DNA of 64,000 nucleotides from Epiperipatus broadwayi (Eukaryota; Onychophora; Udeonychophora; Euonychophora; Peripatidae): NCBI GenBank assembly GCA_028023455.1, contig JAQFVV010012441.1:4401911-4465910 (forward strand), written 5' to 3'. The translations under genes were made by a program, and so were the position numbers. Shown one piece after another: positions 34,905-49,262 of this stretch (position 1 is its first letter; every line of letters starts with the position of its first letter). Below the pieces are notes generated by a model. That model was not told the origin of the DNA, searched no databases, and saw nothing but the letters and a program-made list of their open reading frames with translations.

Positions 34905-37900
34905 TTCTATTTAATTTTCAGCTAGCCATAAATACTAGAATATTTTCATATACATATATATATAAAATAAAGTACTAGACCTGAGAATCCACCATAACTG
35001 AAGCATGTACCTGTATGAATATATCAAACTCAAACTACTCTATTCTATAGACATGTATCACCCAAATTCAAATAAACCAGAGGTTCAGAATATCCAGATC
35101 CTTATTAAAAATGATAATTTGATTAACTTTATATATATATATATTTGGAAACCTGGAATAGGGAATTAAAACACATAACACCATAACATTTTTCACAGAT
35201 AGAATCTTAAAACTGTAAAAATAATTTAAAAGTAATGGCTGCATTTAGTCGTAATGAGAAAATGAAACTTGCTAAAACTATTCTAGTAATTAAAGTAAGA
35301 TGTTTTGCATAAGGAAATATAGCCAATGTTTTCGTTCTCCTTTCACACATAAACACACATTAATTCAAGTCATTGAAGATATAAATACATATCTAAGTAT
35401 CTTAAAAATAATCTACTATAAACTTTACAAGAAAAATACTTTTAGCTAAAAATCTTTGTTTTTTAAAACTAGAGATTTTTTATGAAAAAAGCTACAACAG
35501 ATGTGACATTCTTTATATAATAACAGTATAATGGATGTTTGTGAACTTGCCAAGTGGTTGGATGAATTAATACGTCATGCTTTACCACCAGGTACTTAAT
35601 CATTATGTTCTCTCTCAGCAAAAACACAAGTCTATTTGTGAATTGTGAAAAAAAAACTGTCTATGATTTTAATAGTAATTTCATGGTGTTTGTTTAGTTT
35701 AATCATTACTTTGTATGGTTCCATCAGCTTCTTTAATAGTCAAGTATCATGTTTTTATCATAAAAAACATGTCTTCCAGATAAGAGACTTCTTTCCCAAG
35801 ATGATAATATTTCAGCACACTCACATTGATATTGTTTGAAAAGTAGAAAGAAGTTGCATATTTTCAGAGGCATACCCAAGTACCTGATTTAAAGATTAAT
35901 GAGTCTTTGTGATTCAATTTTGAATGAAAATGAAAACTCATTATTAGTATTTTTATAAAATCTAAGGCTGATTTGATATTTTTAACTAACTGTTTAAATC
36001 TTGAATAATTCTATCTTATAATGCAAATGGTAGCTTTTTATTAATTAATTAATTAATAGTGCTATTGCACATTTTTTTACATTTTATTCCTCTTTCTATA
36101 TATATGTATACGCACAGACATATTTATATTGCAACTTAAAAGTTTGCCCTAATAACTGTGTATATGAATATATTAAAATATATAATTTATTTTTCTTCCA
36201 TTAAGTCAATTTATATTGTAAATGGGATTAACAATTTGATAAGTTAAATTTACCTATATAATTGTTATAAATAAATGATCAGCATTTCAAGCTAATTGTT
36301 ATATGCAATTTCTTTAGATATGTCTAAATAAAAAATTGTTTAATTAATTTTAAAATATCAGTTAAGTTAATTTTGTAATTTAGATGTTTAAATCCATAGA
36401 TTTAACATTTCTATTGGCGTATAGTTTAAAATACAATTATATACTTGATGTAATTTTAAAATAATTAAAGTAAGCAAGCTGCATTAAAACAAACATTTTA
36501 AATAGTTTGATTATATTTCCATAGTATTTTACAATCAATTAGTTATGATAGTTCATGTAAACATTTCTAATTAACATTTCCAATCTTACAAGTGTGCATA
36601 CATGGTGTCCATGGGTATTTTGATTTAGAGAAGTTTTTTATTGTTTTAAAAGAGTTAATATTTAAAAGTATTTAAACTGCAATATTTTGTTTAAAAAGTA
36701 TTTAGTATTCTCTAAAAATATTATATTTTAAATTTCTGAGAGCTTCATTTATAAGAAAAGAGTCAAATAAATGTATTAATTTGTATTTTTAAATGCAATG
36801 CTAATTTGTTATGTCTGTAAAACCCAGACAGTTTATTTTAAAAAATGCTATTAATACAATATTTTTTTTGATGGCTAATTAAGGTTGCATTGTATATCAG
36901 TTAATAATGCCCCAAATTTGTTAATCATCAATTTCAGGAAGGTCACACGATTTATTAAATAAATATAACTTACCACATGTTTATTCTTCATTCTTCTTCA
37001 ATCCATCTTTTATTGTTACTTATCTAATTAACTAATCTGTTAATTTATTAAGTTATTTGTAATTTAAAATAATGAATGGCTAAATAACATTATTCTATAG
37101 GCCTTCTGCAATTGGATCAAATCATGTCACTACAATCTATATTCAAATATACACAATAAGGAAATTTTAACAACTTATTTTACTAAAGAAAGAAAATATT
37201 AAGTTTTTACATTGGTGTGCTATCTCATGTATGTAGGAATCACATTTTTATGAATTTTTTTAATCAATACTCAATTTATTGTATTGTGCTCCTGTTTGGA
37301 TTTAAAATGAATATTAGTATCAAAAACAGGTTTATTTAACTATGTTTACAATAAAGAAAAAATTATAAAATAACATTAAAATTTGGCAATACATTTATAA
37401 ACCATTAAATTACTTAATGTCCAATATTAATAAGATTCCATGTGGAATTTGCTATTAGGTGAGGAGCTAACTTCAAATCTCTTTCTTTGAACATTATTGC
37501 TAAAATCTTTCGTATAACAATTATTTTTAATTGTGTGAATAATTTGTTATTCTGAAATTAGTTATAAGATTTATTCTTTGTCTTTCTTAATTGTTGCCTC
37601 TAACAAGGATTTAAACTATAAACTGACTAGAGGAATATATTTAAAGAAGATAATTAAACTTATCATAAATTATTTTTTAATTATGGAGATCTGCGATATA
37701 ATTGTTTTATCTTTATGATAATCTATTTGAAATTAGCTATAAACTTTTTTACTTATGAATATCTGAAATATATTTGCCTTATAAATTGTGTTGACAGCCT
37801 TAAAATAAGAATTAATGTATTCCTAGAAAGTGTATTTTGCTTTGCAAGGATAATGTGGAAAATTAACTACTTACTTCACATTTATTTTAAGTAAAACATA

Positions 37901-39887
37901 TGTGCTTAACTGCTATCTATTGCTTTGGAAGATTTTGTTGTTGTGTTATAAAATAATATGTTCTCAACTTTCTATTGCTTCATGGTATATTATTGCTCTA
38001 AGTGTCATTATGGATTTTAAAGGATTACTCATCTCATTATGATCTTTAAACATTAATTATATTTTAAAACAAATATTCTGGACTTTAATAAACTTGTTAT
38101 TTGGACTGGAAAGTTCTAGAGTGTATGTTATAAGTTGTGTTTCTTTATGCTTATGGTATTTTTGCTAGTAATTTATTTATAATTTATGTGTATCATATAA
38201 GATTAGTCAAGTTCTCAAAATATATATTTGTGTTACTATATCAAAAGGTAAGATGATCATTTGGTATAAGATTATTTAATGAATAATATGAATGAATAAA
38301 TGTGTAGAAGGAAGTGAACTATTTTTTCCTAAGTTATTTATTTATAATTCTTATGCCTAGATATTTTATTATTGCTATCATGTGTTTTATCATTCTTTCA
38401 CATTGTGTTTGTTATATTATGATTATAGGCTAAATAGTATGTGTTTGCAGCTATTTTGATATATTATGTTGAAGTACGTCAAGTCATAGATGACATAAAT
38501 ATTGTATTGAACAATAGTGGATTCATGTCAAATTTATTTAGGTTAGTGATGTAATACTAGTTGACATTTTATAATCCCATCATTTTGTGGATCTTATTTA
38601 TTGTTATTGTAATAGATGTTGAAGGCATGTGGGTTATAATTTTCATTCTTATTTGCTCTTGATATCATTTATGTAATTTTGAAATGGAGTGTTTAATATT
38701 CATGGGTTGAATATTGTTTGTGCAAAGACTGTGATAAAATATACTTTGATCAAGTATTTTTTTGTTTAAACCTTAGTTTTTATTTTGCAAAGGTAGATGA
38801 AAATTATACATCATCCCAATTTTATGTTGCTCTGTTGTTGAAAACATAGTTTGTTAAACACATTATTGAAAGTTTCTTATACAAATGATATTTTTAGAGT
38901 GATAGTTCGATTTTTAATAAAGAGAACATTTACTCAGAGGTGCTAAATATTTTTTATGAATTAATAGATTATTATTGTAATTATTTTTGTATTTGGATTA
39001 TATTTAATCATAAATTATTGATAAATATTTGTATTTATTATATTTTATATTATTAATAAAACTTTGTTTTATTCTTAATTTTTGATTTTGTTTTGATATA
39101 ATCATCTGCATAATCAGAAAGTCTAAATCACACAAATATAATATTTGAATAATAAGAGTACATAGTCCATAAAAGTCACTTCATTAAAATGTTGTGTAGT
39201 ATGAAAATTACTTCAGTGCTTAAGATTATTTTGATTAGATTATTTATATTAGAAATATAAGAATATTTTAGGGAATCTCTGAATATGAACAAAATCATTT
39301 TCGTACTCATAGCATCACTTGTATTATCACATGCTGTTGGTCAAGAGTCATTTAAATAAAAAGTCTCACTATTAAATTATAATTTGATCTATTTATTTAG
39401 GGTTCTTGTTATTATAATTCAAAATAGTATATAATACATTATTGTGCATTAGAATATAATGGTAGTATGATTAGAACCTGAGATATAAATTATATTCTAT
39501 TGATTAAAGAATAATGTGATAGTATTAAGTAGTATGCAAAGTCTTCAAAGCTATAGAATAATTAGGGTATTCATCCTCCTCATTGTGCTTGATCTCTAAT
39601 CTAGTCTCCCAACCATGACTATGTATAGTTACAATACATTTGCATGTGTATGTGGGTGTAAGTGCATATAAGATAAATCAAACAGTATCAGATAGTATAA
39701 AATATAGGCAAAGAGAATACATACATAATTTAAATGCATTGTGTAGTATTTAAGCAATGCTTTTAATGTTAGAGTTTAATAACAGTGTAGAAAGTTGTAC
39801 TAATTATTATAGTGGCTTTAAAGTAAGAATTTATTTGTCTGACTATATATATATATATATAATTTATACTAAACTTAATATAATTAT
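34905..39887. other. long spacer with plus-strand T and G excess
   Basis: About 5 kb without a recognised element apart from the weak exon-like segment at 35527. From about 37.2 to 39.4 kb the plus strand is visibly richer in T than A and in G than C (for example 38401-38700). No open frame of note. Confidence 0.5.
35527..35591 (+). CDS. very weak exon-like segment with an ATG
   Basis: Seen: AATAACAG, then an ATG at 35531 opening MDVCELAKWLDELIRHALPP, then a CAG/GTACTT donor-like junction. The 20 codons are unusually protein-like for this region, with alternating charged and hydrophobic residues that suggest an amphipathic helix. No family is recognised, the acceptor has a poor pyrimidine tract, and no neighbouring exon is visible. 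Recorded only so that it can be checked against transcript data. Confidence 0.12.
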
Positions 39888-40005
39888 AGGGATTTGAACT
39901 CAGACTTTCAAACTCCACACAGTTATCCAATTCAAGTTATACAACTGATACACATGACTACATACATGCGAAAAAGATAAATGATCTCCAATATATATAT
40001 ATCAA
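39888..40005 (+). repeat. family B repeat, truncated
   Basis: From GGGATTTGAACTCAGACTTT through CAACTGATACACATGACTAC to GATAAATGATCTCCAATATA, then lost in a (TA)n run. Only the first 115 bp of the family remain. Confidence 0.7.
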
Positions 40006-40845
40006 GTAGTTCAGATTTATAACGCATTCTTCAAACTAATCACTTTCCCTATGAATATATTAAAAAAAAAAAACACCTGCCTCAACAACTAAGTTAAAAG
40101 CTTTAAAGACACAAATTTATTAGCTTTGATATAATGTTTATAGTACTATAAAACGTGGCAGCTGGTATTTTAAATTAATATGAAATCCTTTAGATATATA
40201 GAAGCAATAATACAATATCAATCAAAAAATATAGGCATTAAGATACTTGAATAGGATAAGTTTTTCAAGATGAATTGTGGGGATTATTTACCTTTCATAA
40301 TATTTTGAGACAGTTTTAAAACTAATGTACTAAAATCTGCTACATATATGTGTGTCTCTAAGTACAGAAATGTATGATTAGTTGTTAATATTTTTAGATT
40401 TGCCAGCATTTTTAAAAGGTTGTTTTTATTATTAGAGCATTAATGTGTCATTTGGATATCTGCTGTCATTATCTAGTATGTTCAAATTATGATGGTCATA
40501 CAGAAAATAAACTGATATCACCTGACCTATTATTTAGATATTCTTTATTTTGTCCATTAAAAAATTTGGAATATAGAGTATACATTTCAGAAACAAAACT
40601 GCCAAATTAAACATTCAGAATAACCCATTTTAAAACTTATTCATCATTTGAATTCATATTTGAATAAGTAGATTCTGATATTTGTGTTTTAAACAACAAT
40701 TACTAAGCCCTAATTTTACTGAAATAATGGCAGGTTTGATCCAAAAAAAGATCAGTGCTATAATAATTCTAAAAGCATTCACACATACAGATAAATTCAA
40801 ATGGGTATTCATACCTTTTGTCCATGGAAATGTTTTAATACAGAC

Positions 40846-40881
40846 AGACACACACACACACACACACACACATTAATACAG

Positions 40882-40926
<45 letters not shown>
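40846..40926. repeat. duplicated (AC)n block followed by (TA)n
   Basis: TTAATACAGACAGACACAC and TTAATACAGACACACAC each lead an AC run, and the second passes into (TA)n. The open frames on either strand here are repeat artefacts. Confidence 0.9.
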
Positions 40927-42684
40927 ACAGATTAATGAAATTGCAAATAAGAGTATAATCAATAGATAATCATGTTTATAAATGGATAGAGAGAAACCAA
41001 GAACAACCTCATTAATATACAATAATTTATTTCAAAAATAAAAAAAACTCATGAGCATAGTCAACATATTGTACAATGGTGAGATAGATATTTTCACCAA
41101 CATTCATATAGCTTCATTAGTTGTTAATTTGTTTATATAATTGATTTTGTAATATGTACTTAGATATGTATTTTCACATAACTTGAATATTTTAGCTATA
41201 TCAGAATGTATATTTGATATTTTAATATATGTAAAATATTCTAATTTTAAGTACTCTATCATGATATAAGCCATATTCTAGGTGTCCATTTGGATTACTA
41301 TATTTTAGATTGCTGATTGCCTTAAATTCGATATTCAAGAATCTAAAGGTGTGAGTTCAACTTCTAAATGAATATTGTCACTGTGCATATAGGTCAGCAA
41401 CACCTGAAGAGGAGTGGAAAATACTACTAATTGAAACGTGTAATTACTAATCTGTGTTGTCTATTTGTGTCTTGTCACTAACAGTTCTTTTATTTGAAAA
41501 ATTTAAATAAAATTTAAATTTTTCTATACATTCAACATTCACTCATAGATGATGGAAATAGACCAACATATCACATTTAATTTAAATAGTGTTTAAATCT
41601 AGGAGACTATTAAGTTAGACACTATTATTTTTCTCATAATTAATAATTTTAGTTCATTTTATCTCATGAATCATAATGCTTTATATTATCAGTATATGAA
41701 TGACCAATCATAAAGACTAGTATCTAATTGTTATTGCATTTTTTGGAATCTGGATCATGAAAAGCATAAGATTACATAATTATCAAATTGTTGAATATAA
41801 GTACACAGATAAGAAAGAAATATCAAATATATATATAATAGAAATTTATTAAAAACAATACTAATTAAAAATAATGATTAAATATTAAGTCTAATCTATG
41901 ATATTTTTAAATAGAAAAAGTATTATTTTAAATGTAAAAAAAATCTAACACATGCATGAAAAACAAAATTTTTAATACTGATTATTATGAAAAAAAATAC
42001 TTATCCCTTCTTAAAAATTATAATATTATTATTCTGATAATAAATATAACTGACCTTTAAAATCACAAGAAAACATAACTAATGTCCTACTATTTACACT
42101 TTCACCTAAAGATGGCTTGATTTATCATTTTAAATCCGTAAAAATAATTGTGAATGCATTCTTAAATTGTTACAAAAATGGTTAATAATCAATAAAAATA
42201 AAATAAAACAGGCAATTTATTTTAAACTTTTATAGATAGGATTTGATGAAATAACAATTTCTTAAAAACAAAAATACTATTTTTCGAATGCATTTTATAT
42301 TTATTTTTAAATCCATTTGGCAGAGAAAATGTATTTATAACATTTTAAAGTATTTTCATAAAAATAAGCTATTTTTTTAAAAAAATAATAATTTAATGAA
42401 TGCCTGTATTGTAATCATATAAATAAAGAATGAATTATCAATAAATACTAATTATAAATAAATTTAAAAGATATTTATTGCATACTTTTTAAAAATCACA
42501 TTTATATGTATAAACAATAGCAAAATAAGTCCAAAATGACTGACAGAATAAAAGCTGTTCTTTTTAAAAGAAAAAAAAATAATATCACAAATAAAAATTG
42601 TTGATTTTTAAGTGTTTCTATCTCTTGATGAAAAATGTAATTAAATGTGTTTTTAAATTAATAAAAAAATTACAAATCAAATAA
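40927..42684. other. A/T-rich spacer
   Basis: Holds the degenerate tRNA-like unit at 41.3-41.5 kb. Nothing else supportable. Confidence 0.5.
41320..41480 (+). mobile_element. degenerate tRNA-like SINE
   Basis: Seen: GATTGCCTTAAATTCGATAT, TCAAGAATCTAAAGGTGTGA, a B-box-like GAGTTCAACTTC, then GAATATTGTCACTGTGCATA. The order matches the arms of the foldback at 56663-57148 (CCTTAAAATTCAATATTCAA, GGTTCCAGGTTTGATCTCC, TACTGTCACTGGTCAGG). Heavily mutated. Confidence 0.4.
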
Positions 42685-42686
42685 GT

Positions 42687-43282
42687 AAGTATAGAGGATT
42701 TGAACTCAGATTTTCAAACACCCTTCAACTATCCACACTATCTCATACAACTGATACACATGATCACACACATGTAGAAAAGATTAATAATCACCAATAT
42801 TCGTATTTCATGCTAAACCAGCACTCATCAGTTGGTCCAGACTATCATCTCACACACACATATATATATAATCAATGCTCAGTTTATATTAAGATAGCAA
42901 ATCTTCATACTTTAATGGACAGGCTGGGATTTGAGTTTTCATCATCAGATTTTCAATGATATGGATGGCTGAAAAGTTGGAGGTTGCAGTGGATTGAAGC
43001 CTGTCCATTAAAGTATGAAGATTTGCTATCTTAATATAAACTGAGCATTGGTTATATATATATGTGTGAGAGATGATAGTCTGGACCAACTGATGAGTGA
43101 TGGTTTAGCATGAAATACGTATATTGGTGATTATTAATCTTTTCTACATGTGTGTGGCCATGTGTATCAGTTGTATGAGATAGTGTGGATAGTTGAAGGG
43201 TGCTTGAAAATCTGAGTTCAAATCCTCTATACTTACAATTAAGCTCCCAGGTTTGTGAAGAGTGCCTGGTTATCAAATATTT
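42687..43282. repeat. family B foldback with arms of about 240 bp
   Basis: The left arm 42685-42924 and right arm 42999-43236 are reverse complements with few mismatches, separated by 74 bp. Both are family B copies. The loop carries the right-hand part of the family (TCAATGATATGGATGGCTGA), so the right copy is longer. Exact AAATCAAATAAGT occurs at 42674-42686 and 43283-43295, a 13-bp target-site duplication around the whole unit. Open frames on the minus strand here (42889-43276) are repeat artefacts. Confidence 0.88.
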
Positions 43283-43547
43283 AAATCAAATAAGTGTTAA
43301 TAGAAACAAACTCTGTGAATGAATGAATTCCTATAAAATATAATTTCACAATTTCTGAAGGAGTCCAAGAAAAAGTGTAATTTATTTAAAACATTTAAAA
43401 TATAGAAGAAAAAGAAACGTAACAATTAAATGGCATAATTTTTTTTTTGTAACTAATTATTTTAAAAATTTATATCTAGGGCAAATACATTTTTTAATAT
43501 TTCATATAGAAGGATTTTTACAGTTTTATTATATAAATTCAGATTTC

Positions 43548-43717
43548 ACATGATAACCAAGGTTCTTTAGTGATGAAAGCCACAATATAGAAATTAGTCT
43601 GGGAATATTGGATGAGTAGGCACTAGATAGGGATTTTACGTGCAAACCTCCCTGCATACATTGATTATTCTGGCTAGCAGTAAGTGGTGCTACTGTATGG
43701 AGAGTTTTGCCTCTGAG
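43548..43717 (+). repeat. family A repeat, internally shortened
   Basis: Opens with the family's terminal ACATGATAACCA, jumps directly to TTTAGTGATGAAAGCCACAA, and ends GGAGAGTTTTGCCT. ATAAATTCAGATTTC (43533) and ATAAATCCAGATTCC (43718) form a 15-bp flanking repeat with two differences, probably an aged target-site duplication. Confidence 0.75.
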
Positions 43718-43732
43718 ATAAATCCAGATTCC

Positions 43733-44512
43733 TGCTCTTTACAGATGTTTATCATTTCCTTTAAAAGATAAAATTAGTCATAACAGTAGCTTAAATAATT
43801 TTATGGTATTTCTCCCATAAGTAAAATGTAGGTAAATACTAGTATAAAAGAAATAAATGCTTCATAAAAAAACAGTCTTGCAAGAACCCAGTGGTTATTT
43901 TTCTAGTAGGCAAATTGAAGTGTTGCTTAAGAGATATATTAATTATTGAGATAACAAAATTGATTAATGGATACTGTAATGATTATCAGCAAATTTTCTT
44001 ACTAGTTTCTTCAACAATCACTGCTTTGTTATCATGACTTATAGTTCTCATGCTATAAGTATACATGTTTTAAGATTCTTTACTGTAATTTTATTACTGC
44101 TCTCAATGCAAGTATTCTGTTATTATATAAAACTCTTAGAGTGTATGTTTATTGGAAGAAAATAACATGATTGTTTTCTTTTCCCAATTTTTTTCATTTA
44201 TATCAAACATCTAATTACTGTTAATTCTTTTATAGCTATATTTGCCATGTAAATTGCAAATATATATATATTTGCAATTTTAAAACTAAAGTAATTATCA
44301 TATTCCATAATCTGATTTTTTATTATAACTGAATTAATTAGCAAAAAAACTACTTTTCATATATATAAAATACAGATAAGAAAATTAAGTTTAGTGAAAT
44401 GATAAAAATTTCAATCATTTGATTATAGAAGTTATATTTTACTTTCATATTTATTTAATAATAAAACAATCATTTATCATTAATAATGATTCTGCCGCAA
44501 CTTACCTATATG
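43733..44512. other. A/T-rich spacer
   Basis: A hairpin TTGCAAATA-TATATA-TATTTGCAA at about 44256-44279. Otherwise nothing. Confidence 0.5.
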
Positions 44513-47361
<2,849 letters not shown>

Positions 47362-47457
47362 ATTTTTTTCATATGTCAAAGTGCAGGAAGAGAACCCAGG
47401 CCAGTTGCTTGGAAGGCAGTTATGCTAACACCTAGGCCACCAATGCTTGGGGAAGCG
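47362..47457 (-). mobile_element. tRNA-derived SINE, same subfamily as the 18.5-kb copy
   Basis: Read on the minus strand: CCAAGCATTGGTGGCCTAGG, GTTAGCATAACTGCCTTCCA, a B-box-like GGGTTCTCTTCC, then CTTTGACATATG and an A run. It aligns with the 18547-18642 unit over its whole length, with scattered substitutions. Poly-A tail on the expected side. Confidence 0.75.
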
Positions 47458-48098
47458 AAATCACATTATAACAAGCCATAGTAGGTTTTTGAGCAGAACA
47501 ACTGATGATGAGACAGCCACTGTAATTCTTATTAAATTTTAATGTCATTTGTCTTACCCATCCAACATTAATCCTGGACTTTATGGAACAAGCTGGTAAA
47601 ATAAAATCATTTGAAAAATTTTGACTTGTAATTAATTTATCAAGTAATAAAACATATACTAAATCTTTAAAAAAAAAAAAAACTTGTTTGAAAATTTTAA
47701 GAAATTTCCTTATTAAATTTTAAAGTTGTAATTATAAATTTATTAAACGCACATTGATTGCAGTAAGTAATATTTACCGAGGCTATAACCTCGAGAATAT
47801 GCATGTAAAATGCGATAGTAGGGACCTCTACAGGTGTTTAACCACAAGCTTACGCTATGAAAGAAAATTGTCGATTGAAAATTATTTACTGTAAAATGAA
47901 TCGCTTGATCTAACGATTGAATATGTTTGATATGCAGCTTATCTAAAGATCCATTATCACCATTTATTCATTCAAGTATGTATTCACAATTTATTCTACA
48001 AACACACACATGTGTCTTTATAATATTTTATTACATCGGTTTATAATAGAGCAAATAATAAACACACCATAAATATTAGATATTCCAATCTTTATCAA
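47458..48098. other. spacer with a higher-complexity block
   Basis: 47770-47860 on the minus strand (CATAGCGTAAGCTTGTGG, AGAGGTCCCTACTATCGC, TCTCGAGGTTATAGCCTC) is bounded by acceptor-like and GTAAAT donor-like signals with an open frame. It matches no receptor segment and is left unassigned. Confidence 0.35.
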
Positions 48099-48114
48099 AT
48101 TACAGGATTGTAAT

Positions 48115-48451
48115 ATTAATAATTTTTATTAGTCATTCGTTAGTCTAGAAATTATCCATTTAAATATTTCTGAAGTATAATTTTCAATACACCACTGACA
48201 CAGAAGATAGGGACTGGTTTCTATCAGCTTTTAACACCTTGTGGAGGGGTGTAATGATAAACATATGTCCAAAGTCATAAGAAAAAGACATATGATTTAA
48301 AAGATGCTCATTTCATCTTGGGGATTATACATCTTTTTTATATGACTTTGAAGATATGTTTATCATTACACTATTTCACAAGGTGTTAAAAAATAGGCTC
48401 TAACCTGTATGAGAGTGGTGTACTGAAAATTAAATTATAGAAGTATTATTC
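48115..48451. repeat. foldback element flanked by 16-bp direct repeats
   Basis: Exact ATTACAGGATTGTAAT stands at 48099-48114 and 48452-48467. Between them ACACCACTGACACAGAAGAT, TTTTAACACCTTGTGGAGGG, GTAATGATAAACATATGTCC and AAAGTCATA pair with TATGACTTTGAAGATATGTT, TATCATTACACTATTTCACA, AGGTGTTAAAAAATAGGCTC and GAGAGTGGTGTACTGAAAAT. The 16-mer is itself partly palindromic. No coding frame. Confidence 0.8.
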
Positions 48452-48952
48452 ATTACAGGATTGTAATCTTTGAATTAGAATCATTATTCATCAGCTACAT
48501 TTTTGTACAATTATAACTAAACATTTAATTTAATTATCTTGATTATTATATGGGGCAACATTAAAAAAATACTAATTTTAATTTACTTTTTTATTAGAGA
48601 GATACTGTTTATTAAATTCATATTTGTCTATCTTAGATTTTTGTAACATCAACTTGTCGTATTCTTCTTAGGTAAACAACTTTCAACCCTAATATAATAT
48701 TAAAACAAAAAAAAAAATTAGGTAGCTAAGTCAGCAGTATCTTCAATAGCTTCTAACTGAAGAACAGTGAAGTAAAAGTTATTACTCAGTAATTTAGAAG
48801 CTAGCAAGTTTTCAAGTTTGATCTGGAATGTAGAAACATAACATAGCTCTTTACCACAAAAATTTTAGAGCATCAGTGCATCTGGATTACAATTTATGAT
48901 CTGACTGGTGATAGTATATTTCATATCTCAACCCATAAGGTAACAAGATATT

Positions 48953-49262
48953 AACATTAAATTTTGTTATAAACTGGATAAAACTACCACTGAAACATTT
49001 TACAATAACTTAAACTGTACATGGAATAAATTTATGAATAACCAGAATATGTACAAGTGGTTTGCAATACTTCATCAAGACAGTGAAAACATCAATGATG
49101 ATACATGGTTTTATATTGCAACTGATGACTCAGACACCCTAGCGCCTTAATACACTTGCAGTAAATAGATAAATTATGTTGCTAGAGAACCAATTAATGG
49201 ATTTAGAGACATTGCTGCAAGAATATTGGGAATAGCACCTTTTTACTGGGACATACTGTATA
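48953..49262 (+). mobile_element. mariner-type transposase, N-terminal relic
   Basis: Seen: an open frame from 48953 to the TAA at 49148 reading NIKFCYKLDKTTTETF, then NQNMYKWFAILHQDSE and DDTWFYIATDDSDT. After the stop and a frame change comes INYVAREPINGFRDIAARIL, up to about 49250. Family knowledge: mariner/Mos1-like transposases, and the SETMAR transposase half, open with I-K-F-C-x-K-L-G-K-(S/T)-A-x-E-T, then V-F-x-W-F-x-R-F-x-x-G-R-E, then D-D-x-R-S-G-R-P, then V-x-x-x-I-x-x-D-R-R. These are the two helix-turn-helix modules. The RSGRP linker is lost (here TWFYIAT) and the DD(34)D catalytic core is absent, because a (TA)n run follows at 49258. The element is dead and 3'-truncated. No terminal inverted repeats were found. 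Confidence 0.72.

Noticed and set aside
42889-43276. Minus-strand frames of 66 and 74 codons
   Set aside because: They fall within the inverted family B dimer.
47770-47860. Possible minus-strand exon between acceptor- and donor-like sites
   Set aside because: The open frame is short, the donor (GTAAAT) is weak, and no similarity to the expected TM1-2 segment is seen.
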